Assembly (NCBI RefSeq): GCF_001458215.1
Contig: NZ_CYTW01000002.1
Location: 1-64,000, forward strand
Reading direction: 5' to 3'
Length of the DNA stretch: 64,000 nucleotides
DNA from: Shimia thalassica
Lineage (GTDB): Bacteria; Pseudomonadota; Alphaproteobacteria; Rhodobacterales; Rhodobacteraceae
Part shown: positions 1 to 8,334 of the stretch, in pieces
Position numbering within the stretch: the stretch's first letter is position 1
Layout of the letters: each line of letters begins with the position of its first letter
Notes under the pieces: generated by a model
What the model was told of the DNA's origin: nothing
What the model saw: only the letters and a program-made list of their open reading frames with translations
Database searches by the model: none
Program-made: the position numbers and the translations under genes

Positions 1-54
1 CTCGTCAGGCTCATAACCTGAAGGTCGTAGGTTCAAATCCTACCCCCGCAACCA
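1..54 (+). tRNA. tRNA-fMet (CAT), 3' part
   Basis: This is the 3' portion of an initiator-type tRNA(Met), cut by the window start. A 7-nt anticodon loop carries CAT at 12-14 on a five-pair stem (5-9 with 17-21). The T-arm follows, then the acceptor strand and an encoded CCA ending at 54. The visible sequence matches the alphaproteobacterial initiator tRNA as I recall it, including the A-T pair at the bottom of the three stem pairs that are G-C in E. coli. In this group such a tRNA often closes an rRNA operon; whether it does here lies outside the window. Confidence 0.92.
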
Positions 55-100
55 AATCAAATACACTCGTCTCCTAGCCGCCCAAGGGCGGCTTTGTTCG
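45..100 (+). repeat. Direct repeat, left copy (tRNA 3' end plus hairpin), putative attL
   Basis: The first 14 bases (45-58, CCCGCAACCAAATC) are identical to 4470-4483. The rest, through the hairpin and TTTGTTCG, aligns imperfectly to 4484-4524. Similarity stops on both sides: the right copy lacks the tRNA T-arm, and the sequences after TTTGTTCG differ. A duplicated tRNA 3' end is the usual mark of an element integrated at a tRNA gene. Recombination between the tails of rRNA operons could give the same picture. Confidence 0.55.
76..100 (+). terminator. Hairpin downstream of tRNA-fMet
   Basis: AGCCGCCC (76-83) and GGGCGGCT (86-93) form a perfect 8-bp stem with a 2-nt gap, followed by a short T-rich stretch. 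It is placed to end the tRNA (or rRNA operon) transcript. A degenerate copy lies at 4500-4524. Confidence 0.7.
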
Positions 101-449
101 ATTCTAGACACGCCCAAGCCCAGCAAGTCCGCTAATTCTCCGACCAGTACGATGGCCAGCTTGCTACCTTCAGGGATTACCGGATCTCCGTCAGCAGGGA
201 ACGTATGATGCTGGAGGCTTCTGCTTTGGTGGATTTATCGCCGAGAGCGTTGCTCAGGCTGGCAACTTGATCCCTGTAGACTGCAGCCAAGTTTAGGTGC
301 AGCAGGACAGGTGGGTCCTGATCACTATTGACCTGTTCCGCTTCCAACTCTGCTTTGTGGGCTTCCAGCGCGTCCATCTTCGCCTTCATACTTATATGAA
401 ACATCCCCTCAGTTATGGCTTCAAAGATCTTGTCGATCTGTTTGGAGAC
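101..449 (-). pseudogene. Serine recombinase C-terminal fragment
   Basis: Reading leftward from about 449, the frame gives KQIDKIFEAITEGMFH, then an alternating charged helix and a PVLLHLNLA segment. This resembles the C-terminal coiled-coil part of large serine recombinases (resolvase/invertase superfamily). A stop at 177 interrupts the frame. A one-base shift restores the expected tail (PEGSKLAIVLVGELADLL) toward the tRNA. The catalytic N-terminal domain is absent: the fragment is fused at about 450 to a truncated IS3 transposase. It is the likely remnant of the integrase of the surrounding island. Confidence 0.6.
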
Positions 450-1006
450 CTTAGGCGGTGATCCGAAGGCCATAGCCATCTTCAGCGCCCGGATCGCCAA
501 GTCCGCTTCATGCGATTGCGAACCGCCCATCCAATGACACGTCGGGAATGCAGGTCCAGAATCACGGCAAGATACAACCATCCCTCCCGCGTCCAGACAT
601 AGCTGATGTCACCCGCCCATTTCTGGTTTGGCAGGTCTGCTGTGAAGTTACAGGCCAGCAACTTCGGCGCGATGTTGAAGTTGTGTTTGCTGTCCGTTGT
701 CACCTTGTGTTTACTAGTTCGCACGCCGGACATGCCATTCTGGCGCATCAAACGTCCAACACGACGATGCCCGACGTTCAGGCCGATCTCTTTCAGCTCT
801 TCCGTCATCCGTGGCCTGCCATAGCTGTCCAGGCTGAGACGGGACTGTTCCCTGATATGCGCTAGCGTGGTCAGATCGGACCACTTTTTGAGAATGGCAG
901 GTCGGTTTCGGAAGGCACGTAGACTGCGTGAACTGACATCCACGACGCGGCACAAACGGTTGGCTGGGAAATCGTCACTGTGTTCTTCGATGAATCTAAA
1001 ACTCAT
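450..1006 (-). pseudogene. IS3-family transposase orfB, truncated and frameshifted
   Basis: The frame starts at 1006 (MSFRFIEEH) and contains the HTH_21-like region (SYGRPRMTEEL, GHRRVGRLMRQNG) and the start of the rve/DDE integrase core. The first catalytic Asp lies in GDISYVWTREGW. After VIGWAV the frame shifts near 520. The expected continuation (DLAIRALKMAMAF) is readable in another frame down to about 450, where it ends in serine-recombinase sequence. The second Asp and the Glu are missing, so it cannot be catalytic. Confidence 0.8.
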
Positions 1007-1010
1007 CGCT

Positions 1011-1277
1011 TTAGGCCTGCGAAGAACTGGGTGGCCCTTTTAGGATGTCCCTCTCCCCCTTTAGTATGCGGACCTCGCATCGAAGTCGTTCATTCTCTTG
1101 TGCGAGGTTCAAATCCTCTTTCGACACCACATCAATGTCTCTATGCGCTGTGATCCATTTGTTCAGCGTCGACAGCTCAACACCTAAATCTGACGCCAAC
1201 CGCTTACGCGTCAGCCCTCTGGTCAGCGCAATACGCACCGCATCTTGGAGGAATTCGTCCGTGCGTTTCAGTCCCAT
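1011..1277 (-). CDS. IS3-family transposase orfA (damaged C-terminus)
   Basis: A helix-turn-helix DNA-binding subunit of an IS3-type transposase (HTH_Tnp_1 family), about 88 aa. It begins MGLKRTDEFLQDAV and has the TRKRLASDLGVELSTLNKW recognition helix, then a leucine-zipper-like stretch (QENERLRCEVRILK). Relatives usually end ILKKAT.FFA. Here the last residues read GPPSSSQA, and a neighbouring frame restores RATQFFAGLKR, so a one-base change has altered the end. I chose the ATG at 1277 over the upstream start at 1298 because it matches the family N-terminus. It lies four bases before orfB. Confidence 0.7.
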   Translation of the reverse strand: MGLKRTDEFLQDAVRIALTRGLTRKRLASDLGVELSTLNKWITAHRDIDVVSKEDLNLAQENERLRCEVRILKGERDILKGPPSSSQA

Positions 1278-1492
1278 AGTCAGTCTCCTTTGTTGCAATA
1301 AATGCTATCAAAGGAGCGGCATCAAACTGCGACAGGTCTAGGGTCAGCGAAGAATTGGTGGTGTGCGGGAAACATCTACGTTTGCAAAAGTCCCTATCTG
1401 CATTCCAAAGACAAGCATATGTCCCTCCCTGACCTGAGCCCCAATAGCGAGACCGAGGCCAGATTGTGTCGGTAGATGTCTTTGTAAAGTCA

Positions 1493-1517
1493 CGGGGGCG
1501 GATGTTCTCCGCCCCCG
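1493..1517 (-). terminator. Hairpin after the sulfatase gene
   Basis: CGGGGGCGGA and TCCGCCCCCG form a perfect 10-bp stem around a 5-nt loop, 14 bases past the sulfatase stop. On the minus strand it is followed by TGACTTT, so it could act as a terminator. Confidence 0.65.
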
Positions 1518-1530
1518 AAACCAGTGCTGA

Positions 1531-3111
1531 TTATTGTGACATCCCGCCTTCGGTGGACGTCTGTTCAATGACATGTGCCTCGTTGGTCACCGCAGTGCCA
1601 CGTGGCGGGAATTCGGCAAATGTAACCAGATGCTTTTGGACAAGTTTGGCCGCAGGCCCGAATGCCCACATTTTATTTCCCATCCAGCGTGTGTACATCC
1701 CGGACTCGTCTGCCGCTTTTTCATAAGGGTCGCGACGCAAATTGAACAACAAAGGCGCGTTCAATTCATCCTTTGGCCCGGCCCAACCGTGGGTCTGGAC
1801 TGTAAAGTGGGCTTTCCAGTCGTTATAGCGTACGGCCTGCAAATCAGTGCCTTCGTAATAGACGATTTCCTGTCGATTGCTGCCTGTCTCTCCTGTCAGG
1901 AACGAGACCTGATTGTAGCCATCAAGGTGCACCTGAAAGCCCTCATACCCTTTGAGCAATGCCTCGGGCAGATTGTCTGGTCCACCGGCGGCTGCCACCA
2001 AGGTCGGCATCCAGTCCATGCCGTCAAAAATGCCGTTGCTGACTTTTCCAGCTGGAATTTTGCCCGGCCAACGGACGATCGCGGGCACGCGGAAGCCGCC
2101 CTCCCATGTGGTTCCTTTTTCGCCATGGAATGGGGTGGTGCCGCCATCCGGCCACGTCATCGTCTCGGGGCCATTGTCGGAAGTGAAAACGACGATTGTG
2201 TTATCGGTAATCTCAAGAGCGTCCAGATGCGCCAACACCTTGCCGACATTATCGTCAAGCTCTCGCATCACAACATCCTGAAGGCCACGCCCGTCGCCCA
2301 TCAGGGCTTCGTATTCGGGGCTTAGATGCGTCCAGACATGAGCGCGCGCCGGAGCCATCCAGACAAAAAACGGAGTGTCGCTTTCGACTGCGCGGTCGAT
2401 GAAGTCAAGCGTATGTGCTGTCACCTCGTTATCGAGCGTTTTCTGACGTTCAGGGGGCGCAGGTCCATCATCGACAATGCGCTGTTTGCCAACAGGGCCC
2501 CAGCGCGGATCCACGGTCTCGTCAGCCTCTTGGGTTGCATAGGCATGGATGATATTGCGAGGACCAAATGTGTCGTTGAAATGCTGATCCTTGGGCCAGT
2601 CAGGATCCGACGTGTATTCCATGGCATTCAAGTGATAGAGCCACCCCCAGTATTCATCGAAGCCTTTGACTGTTGGCAAGAATTTGTTCATGTCGCCGAG
2701 ATGGTTCTTGCCGAACTGGCCTGTGGTATAGCCGAGCGATTTTAACATGTTCGCGAGTGTTGGATCGTTTGCGTCAAGTCCTTTGTCTGGATCTCCGGGA
2801 AGACCCACCGTGTGCATGCCGGTCCTGACGGGATACTGCCCAGTGATGAAGGCGGACCGCCCGGCAGTACAGCTGGGTTGGGCATAGTAATCCGTGAGAC
2901 GCATGCCCTCGGACGCCAGTTGGTCCAGATTAGGGGTCTCGATGCTTTTGACGCCTTGATGATAGCTTCCGAGACTTGCCCAGCCGACGTCATCGGCCAT
3001 AATCACCAGAATATTGGGCTGATCTGTGTCTGCATAGGCAAGCACGGGCAACATGCCCGTTGCTACGATCGAAACGAGGGTTGGTATCCAACTGGTTCGT
3101 TGAGTGGGCAT
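1531..3111 (-). CDS. Arylsulfatase, exported (type I sulfatase)
   Basis: A 526-aa sulfatase of the alkaline-phosphatase superfamily, expected to cleave organic sulfate esters in the periplasm. The N-terminus has an export signal (hydrophobic PTLVSIVATGMLPVLA, then AYA). The metal-binding start is PNILVIMADDVGW. The formylglycine site is CTAGR, the C-x-A-x-R variant of C-x-P-x-R, where a maturase must oxidise the Cys. VVFTSDNGPE supplies further metal ligands. The ATG at 3111 has AAAGGA eight bases upstream; an ATG 39 bases earlier has no ribosome site. It is divergent from the LysR gene at 3258, a likely regulator. The sulfated substrate cannot be read from the sequence; marine polysaccharides are plausible. 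No maturase gene is in the window. Confidence 0.9.
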   Translation of the reverse strand: MPTQRTSWIPTLVSIVATGMLPVLAYADTDQPNILVIMADDVGWASLGSYHQGVKSIETPNLDQLASEGMRLTDYYAQPSCTAGRSAFITGQYPVRTGMHTVGLPGDPDKGLDANDPTLANMLKSLGYTTGQFGKNHLGDMNKFLPTVKGFDEYWGWLYHLNAMEYTSDPDWPKDQHFNDTFGPRNIIHAYATQEADETVDPRWGPVGKQRIVDDGPAPPERQKTLDNEVTAHTLDFIDRAVESDTPFFVWMAPARAHVWTHLSPEYEALMGDGRGLQDVVMRELDDNVGKVLAHLDALEITDNTIVVFTSDNGPETMTWPDGGTTPFHGEKGTTWEGGFRVPAIVRWPGKIPAGKVSNGIFDGMDWMPTLVAAAGGPDNLPEALLKGYEGFQVHLDGYNQVSFLTGETGSNRQEIVYYEGTDLQAVRYNDWKAHFTVQTHGWAGPKDELNAPLLFNLRRDPYEKAADESGMYTRWMGNKMWAFGPAAKLVQKHLVTFAEFPPRGTAVTNEAHVIEQTSTEGGMSQ

Positions 3112-3257
3112 AACAAGTCCTTTAGGAAAATTCGGAGGCGACAAAACCATGACGCGCGCACTCGATTAAGCAATACTCGCCCCTTTCTAGCAACAGCGCT
3201 GGACTAAGTTTTCAGTTCGTGAAAACTAAGGCGTCACAATTGAAATCATGGTGCCCT

Positions 3258-4169
3258 ATGCTGAATGAAAATGCGCTGAACGCGTTCCTGGCCCTCGCCA
3301 AAACAGGCAGCTTTCAAGATGCGGCCCGTTTGATTGGCGTTTCGAACGCATCATTGTCGCGCTACATCGTGCAGGTTGAGACTGAAACGGGTCTCACGCT
3401 GTTCAACCGATCCCGGAACAACAGCAAACTCACTCGTGAGGGGCAAGAGTATCTGAGCGTTGCGCAAGACCTGAAATCCGATCTCGAGCGATATCAGAGG
3501 CGGGTTGTGGATCTTGGGAATACAAATGGCGGTATGCTCCGTATCGGATGCGGGCCTCTGACCACCAGAACCCTGATCCTGCCAGTCCTGAGGAAGGTGC
3601 GTGAGGAAATGCCAGACCTGCGTTTTGAGGTCTTGGTCAGCGCCTATGCGCGTCCACTGGATCTGCTGCAAAAGGACCAGTTCGACATTTTCGTTGGTGA
3701 TCTCACCTATACTCCCGAGGCCGACGACGTCGAAATTTTGGTCGTGGAAAAGCAGCCGGTCGTCTTTATGGCGCATCCCGCGCATGAAATTCATGAACGC
3801 GGTCCGCAATCCCTTGGTGATGTTTTCGAGTTTCCTTTTGCCTCGCCCCATCTGCACAAACATTGGAAAGCAACGTTGACCAAAGCCCTCGGAGGGGACG
3901 CCCGCGCGGCCCAAAAGGTTGCGGCTCTACCGCAAATCGAGAGCGATGACTACGCGTTTCTGACGTCGTTGCTGGAAAGGCCGGATATCATTGTCGGCGG
4001 TATGCGAGGCGCATTTACTGAGTTATTGGCATCTGGGCAGGTCAAGGAAGTCGATGTTATAGCCCCGCCTTTTTGGAACATCTGCGCGTCCCGAAAATCC
4101 AATGGCGATTCTGCTGCATTGAACCTGTTCTGGTCGACGTTGGTCGAGTTGAATACGATCAGCCAGTAG
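3258..4169 (+). CDS. LysR-family transcriptional regulator
   Basis: A 303-aa LysR-type regulator. The N-terminal winged helix-turn-helix (NAFLALAKTGSFQDAARLIGVSNASLSRYI) is followed by the linker helix and a periplasmic-binding-like effector domain from about residue 90 (GMLRIGCGPL). I chose the ATG at 3258 because LysR proteins begin a few residues before the ALNAFLALA helix. A GTG at 3219 would add 13 residues and neither start has a clear ribosome site. It is transcribed away from the sulfatase gene with 146 bp between them, the usual LysR-target layout. The effector is unknown. Confidence 0.88.
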   Translation: MLNENALNAFLALAKTGSFQDAARLIGVSNASLSRYIVQVETETGLTLFNRSRNNSKLTREGQEYLSVAQDLKSDLERYQRRVVDLGNTNGGMLRIGCGPLTTRTLILPVLRKVREEMPDLRFEVLVSAYARPLDLLQKDQFDIFVGDLTYTPEADDVEILVVEKQPVVFMAHPAHEIHERGPQSLGDVFEFPFASPHLHKHWKATLTKALGGDARAAQKVAALPQIESDDYAFLTSLLERPDIIVGGMRGAFTELLASGQVKEVDVIAPPFWNICASRKSNGDSAALNLFWSTLVELNTISQ

Positions 4170-4734
4170 TGTCTCGGGTCTGTCTATAGGTATTGGCGCT
4201 CATGCTTGCCACGTCGGGTTCTGGTCGCTAACACGGTTTCGGCTTTTCCACGCAGACAACATCAACGCCCCGCGCTTCCGTCCTTCGGCTAAACTAAAAT
4301 ATACATTGTGCTGAAGACGCATGTGTGGATGGCGGCCGAAGAACCGAAACTCAATGTCCGCTTTGGGCTTGGAGCAATCGTCAGACGCTTTCACCACCTA
4401 TGGCCGGTTTAGGCCGGAAACGGTCAAACCATGCATCGTAACTTAGTTTGACAAAGGCGGTTGCGTGCTCCCGCAACCAAATCTAATAAAACTTCTCACA
4501 GCCGGCTAAGGGCGACTTTGTTCGTTTTGGGGTACTGGAAAGATATAGAGAAACGTCTGGATTGGTTCTTGCAAGAACCAAAATGTGCTCAAACCTGTTG
4601 CACGCAGTTTCTGAAGGAAAAGGAGCAGTTCAGACTCCTTTGCCCAGACAGTGCAAGCGCGTTTGATGAAGACTTTCACCGATTGCTCTTTCTCGTTTCG
4701 TTGACGGTTAGCCCATTCCAACTTCAAGTTAGCT
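4170..4734 (+). other. Long intergenic region, end of the island
   Basis: I see no convincing gene in these 565 bases. Short frames exist but show no ribosome site, family motif or codon pattern like the neighbours. The stretch 4470-4524 is the second copy of the tRNA-fMet tail. The base composition is more AT-rich after 4480 than in surrounding genes. Confidence 0.6.
4470..4524 (+). repeat. Direct repeat, right copy (decayed tRNA-fMet tail), putative attR
   Basis: CCCGCAACCAAATC matches 45-58 exactly. A decayed version of the hairpin (AGCCGGCTAAGGGCGACT) and an identical TTTGTTCG follow. No tRNA body precedes it. The two copies enclose the recombinase remnant, IS element, sulfatase and LysR gene, about 4.4 kb. 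Confidence 0.55.
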
Positions 4735-5631
4735 CTATTCGCTTACGCTCAAAGACGTTTTCTGTGTTTCGCCCCATTGCCGTGGGGACAGTCCGTAAAA
4801 CCGCTTGAATTCACGGCTAAACTGGGACGCGCTGACGTAGCCGACATCCAACGCGGCTTGGCTTACGGTCATGCCTTCGGCAATTTTTGTTGCGGCGTTG
4901 TTCAGGCGCATGGATTTCACGAACTGGATGGGTGACATCGACGTTGCCTGTTTGAACTTCCGATGAAACACGGCGCGGCTCATCCCAGCGTGGGCGGCCA
5001 ATTCGTCGATCGAGACCGGCGTATGCAGGTTTGACGACACATGCGCAATGGACCGTGCGATGGAGTGACCTGCGCCAAAGGCGTGTCGAGCAAAAGGACC
5101 GGCTTCTCCTTGAAGAATTGCGAAATAGAGTTCGCGCAACCGCGTATCACCAAGCACAGTTGTATCGGGTTCTTTTCCACCCAATTGCAGCAGCCGGTAC
5201 AGTGCATCCGAAAAGCCCGCATCCCATCGGGACAGTTTGATCGCTTGTGAGTGAAAGCTGGCGTCTGGCAGGGGGGCTGAGCCGCTTGCGTTTTCCATTT
5301 CGAGGGCCAAGGCCCGCATCACGCGCGGGTTGAGCGAAATGTAGACGCCGTAGAGTGGGTTTTCGGGCGATGCATTGGGCGTGCCAGCCTGCACCGGCAT
5401 GGACATGGGGCACAACATGTATTGGCTGCTGTCATAGGCATAACGCGCGCCATCCAACACGGCCTCTTTGCATCCACTTGTGATCGCAATGACGCTGGGT
5501 TCGTAAACCGCTGGGACGCAGGGCATCGCCTGTGTTGCACGAAACAATTGCACGCCTTCCACCCCTGTTTCCAAGAGCCCGTCTTCGTGCATTCTGCTTT
5601 GGATAAGCTGTGTGATCTGGTCCTGAGTCAT
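4735..5631 (-). CDS. AraC-family transcriptional regulator
   Basis: A 298-aa protein with an AraC_N-type sensor half (residues about 20-175, including PSVIAITSGCKEAVLDG) and a C-terminal pair of helix-turn-helix motifs (SIDELAAHAGMSRAVFHRKFK and VSQAALDVGYVSASQFSREFKRF, split by a linker). The domain pair is that of cytoplasmic activators which often control a neighbouring oxidoreductase. A candidate binding site lies 50 bp upstream of its own start (5681-5705) and recurs before the SDR gene at 6524, so it probably autoregulates and controls that SDR. The effector is unknown. Confidence 0.9.
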   Translation of the reverse strand: MTQDQITQLIQSRMHEDGLLETGVEGVQLFRATQAMPCVPAVYEPSVIAITSGCKEAVLDGARYAYDSSQYMLCPMSMPVQAGTPNASPENPLYGVYISLNPRVMRALALEMENASGSAPLPDASFHSQAIKLSRWDAGFSDALYRLLQLGGKEPDTTVLGDTRLRELYFAILQGEAGPFARHAFGAGHSIARSIAHVSSNLHTPVSIDELAAHAGMSRAVFHRKFKQATSMSPIQFVKSMRLNNAATKIAEGMTVSQAALDVGYVSASQFSREFKRFYGLSPRQWGETQKTSLSVSE

Positions 5632-5680
5632 GCAAAGACCATAGGTTGGGCAGGGTGCTTATGACAACCTGCCCGATACG

Positions 5681-5705
5681 ATCAGGCAAGTATTTGAGAC
5701 TATCC
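5681..5705 (+). promoter_or_regulatory. Putative AraC operator, copy 1
   Basis: ATCAGGCAAGTATT followed by TGAGACTATCC. It matches 6404-6428 at about 20 of 25 positions, with the first 14 identical. It lies in the promoter region of the araC-type gene (4735-5631), on the opposite strand relative to that gene. Confidence 0.55.
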
Positions 5706-5844
5706 AGACGCTTCTTCACGGGCTGTTCGGCTTTTTGGCTGGGGCCCCTTGCTCAGCAGGTTTTGGTGAATTCTTGGAAACGACCTGAAATTCGATTGCA
5801 GGGGATGGGCGCTGGATCCGTAATCTGATCGGTTTTGATCCGCG

Positions 5845-6261
5845 CTATCCGTCGCGTCCGGGTTCATCGGGATTGCTGGAGAAAAGCGCGATCTTGTTGC
5901 CTTGCGGGTCGCGCAGGTAACCAACAAAAAAGCGGGGCCCGTATGTGTGGCGAAATCCGGGTTGACCTTCGTCCCTACCACCAGCGGCAAGGGCGGCGGC
6001 ATGCAGGTCACGCACCTCTTGTTGGGTGCGCGCTTCAAAGGCAACCATTGTCCCGTTTCCGGCTGATGCAGGGCGCCCATCAAAGGTGGGTTTTACATAG
6101 AAATCCGGCAAAACAGGCGATTGGCCCGCTGCGACCGGCAGTGCATAGCTGAGACCTTCCGGCCCTTCTTCAAACCCGTATCCAAGAGCAGGCAGGAAGG
6201 CCGCATAAAACTGCTTTGCGCGGGTGATGTCATCTGCGCCGACTGTGACATAGGCAATCAT
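5845..6261 (-). CDS. VOC-family (glyoxalase/bleomycin-resistance fold) protein
   Basis: A 138-aa single-chain vicinal-oxygen-chelate protein. The first beta-alpha unit is YVTVGADDITRAKQFYAAFL and the second ends in GYLRDPQGNKIALFSSNP, the usual C-terminal VOC motif. Proteins of this type are small metal-dependent lyases, dioxygenases or binding proteins; the substrate cannot be told. The first VOC His position is occupied by Thr (YVTVG instead of a HxxhxV form), so a complete metal site is not assured. It lies between the AraC gene and the SDR gene and is transcribed leftward. Confidence 0.8.
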   Translation of the reverse strand: MIAYVTVGADDITRAKQFYAAFLPALGYGFEEGPEGLSYALPVAAGQSPVLPDFYVKPTFDGRPASAGNGTMVAFEARTQQEVRDLHAAALAAGGRDEGQPGFRHTYGPRFFVGYLRDPQGNKIALFSSNPDEPGRDG

Positions 6262-6403
6262 GACCCATGTTCCTTCCTATGGATTGAACGTTTCGATGTG
6301 TTTTCTGTTTATCTTAGGCGAACAACCAAATCGGCTCAATAAACCAACGCAGAATAGCGGGCGGTTTTCGCCGTGGGATGTCTTGTGAGCTGCCAATGAG
6401 ACA

Positions 6404-6428
6404 ATCAGGCAAGTATTCGCGACAATAT
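6404..6428 (+). promoter_or_regulatory. Putative AraC operator, copy 2
   Basis: ATCAGGCAAGTATT followed by CGCGACAATAT. It lies 96 bp upstream of the SDR start at 6524 and about 143 bp upstream of the leftward VOC gene. The near-identity to 5681-5705 suggests one regulator acts at both sites. Confidence 0.55.
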
Positions 6429-6523
6429 CGTCTGTTTGGGTGCCGTGTGGTGTCTTATCTACATCTTCAAGACGAAGATGCATGTTGCGTGGCCTTTGGG
6501 CGCGCGTTGACTGGAGCAAGATC

Positions 6524-7471
6524 ATGGCAGACACAACATTCGGGCCACAGGGCTGGACGCCGGAGCGCCTCGGGGACCTCAAAGGCAAGACGTTTGTGAT
6601 AACGGGCGCAAACGCCGGCGCAGGATTTCAAGCCACGCGCATCCTTTTGGCGAAAGGCGCACATGTGGTAATGCTGAATCGCAGCGCGGAAAAATCAGCC
6701 GCCGCCGTCAAAGCTCTGAAAGATGAATTTGGCGCGGGTGCCAAGGTGGGCTTTGTCAAAATAGATTTGGCTGATCTTGCGAGTGTGCGCGACGCAGCGG
6801 CAGAGGTGTTAAAAACGGTTCCCCGGATCGACGCCCTGATCTGTAACGCGGCGATTGCACAGGTTCCGACGCGGGAATTGACCAAAGACGGTTTCGAAAG
6901 CCAGCTTGGCACCAACCATTACGGCCACTTTGTTCTGTGCGGGATGCTTTTTGATCGTCTGGAAGAGGCGCAGGGCCGGATCGTGGTCGTTGCCAGCCAA
7001 GGATACAAACTGGGGCTCAAAACGATCCGTTTCGACGATATCAATTGGGACAAAAATTACAGCGCCAACGCCGCGTACAGTCAAAGTAAACTGGCGCAGA
7101 TGATGTTTGCCTACGAGCTGCAAGACAAAGTCAGGGCAGCTGGGAAACAGGTCGACGTTTTTGTGTGCCATCCGGGGGCCTCTGCAACGTCTCTCATCAA
7201 GACCAGTGGTGGGCTTGTCACACGGTTCGTTTGGTGGCTCATGACCAAGTCGCCCATGGTGCAACCCGCAAAACAGGGGGCCTATCCAGAGGTCATGTGC
7301 GCCACAGAGAGCGGCCTTGAACAGCGTGCGCTCTATGGGCCGACGGGACGTATGGAGTTTGTGGGTCCGGTTGGGCGGGGATCACTGGAACCCCACGCTT
7401 ATGATAAAGCTGTCATGTCAAAGTTGTGGGTGCGCTCTGAAAAGGAAACGGGTTTCCGCTGGCCCTTGTAA
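6524..7471 (+). CDS. Short-chain dehydrogenase/reductase
   Basis: A 315-aa NAD(P)-dependent oxidoreductase of the long retinol-dehydrogenase/protochlorophyllide-reductase-like SDR branch. The cofactor motif is TGANAGAGFQ, the structural motif CNAAI, and the catalytic Ser is in VVASQGYK with the Tyr-Lys pair in YSQSK. The ATG at 6524 is preceded by GGAG and starts the family-like MADTTFGPQGW; an upstream in-frame start at 6440 would add 28 residues with no homologous character. A putative AraC site precedes the gene. The substrate is unknown. Confidence 0.85.
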   Translation: MADTTFGPQGWTPERLGDLKGKTFVITGANAGAGFQATRILLAKGAHVVMLNRSAEKSAAAVKALKDEFGAGAKVGFVKIDLADLASVRDAAAEVLKTVPRIDALICNAAIAQVPTRELTKDGFESQLGTNHYGHFVLCGMLFDRLEEAQGRIVVVASQGYKLGLKTIRFDDINWDKNYSANAAYSQSKLAQMMFAYELQDKVRAAGKQVDVFVCHPGASATSLIKTSGGLVTRFVWWLMTKSPMVQPAKQGAYPEVMCATESGLEQRALYGPTGRMEFVGPVGRGSLEPHAYDKAVMSKLWVRSEKETGFRWPL

Positions 7472-7524
7472 GGCTAACAAGCGAAGCGGGCGAAGTCGCA
7501 CACAGACAGCCCGTTCGCTGCATT

Positions 7525-8334
7525 TTACCAAGATGGAAACCAGCGTTCAAACGTTGAGGGCAGGGTTTGGGTAAAAAGCTTTTTGGCAGCCCCTTTCAAA
7601 CCAATATGCCACGGCACAACCGCCCTCGCGCCGTCTTGCGGGACATAGGGGATAGTGCGCTTGGTTTCTTCAATGTCCCAACGCATTCCGGGATTGTCAG
7701 ACATCAGGTTCAGCGCTGCAAAGGACACGTCTTTTGCGACGATTGCGGCCCGCATGCCTGACAGAAAATCCCGATCACTCAGCCACATCTCCTGTCCCCA
7801 CCGCCCCATCGCCATGTGTGGTCCGGGTTTGTTGTCGTGCGTCCATTGGGTCCAACCGATACGCATGCAGATCACCGAGAGACCATGTGTCTCTGCAAAG
7901 TATTTTCCAGTGCGTTCGCAAAACAGTTTGGACATGCCATAGGCATTCACAGGGCCGGGGGGCGTGCCGCTGTTCAGGATATCATCGGTAAAACGTTTGT
8001 CGCCGTGCAACCAGTTCGAGCTGGCAAGAACCACGCGCGAGACCCCTTGTTGAGCTGCGTGATGATAGAGCGCAAGGGTGGCATCCATGTTGTTTCTGAT
8101 GCTCGATGCCCAGGACGCAGTTGGTTCGCGATCGCCTGCGAGATGCACAATCACATCCACCGTTTCAAGATGGCGGGCCCACGTGGGAGAGGCTCCAAAG
8201 TCGGCAACATGAATGTCGGGATGATCGACGGGCCTGATATCCAGACCACTGACAGTGAACTGGTCGTCCTCGGACAGGAAATCAAAAAGCTTTCGACCCA
8301 GATGGCCGCCGGCTCCGGTGATCAGGACATGCAT
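7525..8334 (-). CDS. NAD-dependent epimerase/dehydratase, uronate-dehydrogenase-like
   Basis: A 269-aa extended-type Rossmann oxidoreductase. It has the N-terminal cofactor loop GAGGHLG, an Asp at the end of strand 2 (SGLDIRP) favouring NAD, the catalytic Ser in LASSNW and YGMSK. The overall plan (ASSN, then Y-G-x-S-K) resembles bacterial uronate dehydrogenase, which oxidises galacturonate or glucuronate to the aldaro-lactone. That is a resemblance, not proof. It is the last gene of the leftward ABC-importer unit and overlaps the preceding mutarotase-like gene by 13 bases, so it likely acts on the imported sugar or uronate. Confidence 0.75.
   Translation of the reverse strand: MHVLITGAGGHLGRKLFDFLSEDDQFTVSGLDIRPVDHPDIHVADFGASPTWARHLETVDVIVHLAGDREPTASWASSIRNNMDATLALYHHAAQQGVSRVVLASSNWLHGDKRFTDDILNSGTPPGPVNAYGMSKLFCERTGKYFAETHGLSVICMRIGWTQWTHDNKPGPHMAMGRWGQEMWLSDRDFLSGMRAAIVAKDVSFAALNLMSDNPGMRWDIEETKRTIPYVPQDGARAVVPWHIGLKGAAKKLFTQTLPSTFERWFPSW

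Larger units (their letters stand above)
450..1335 (-). mobile_element. Truncated IS3-family insertion sequence
   Basis: An orfA/orfB pair of IS3 type lies on the minus strand. One end is probably near 1335, about 60 bases upstream of orfA, though no terminal inverted repeat pair can be drawn. The other end is missing: orfB stops matching at about 450 and recombinase sequence follows. The element is inactive because orfB has lost the second and third residues of the DDE triad and carries a frameshift. Confidence 0.75.

Noticed and set aside
4461-4808. A 115-codon frame beginning in the right-hand repeat copy
   Set aside because: It starts within the decayed tRNA tail, has no ribosome site or homology that I recognise, and runs into the end of the AraC gene on the other strand.
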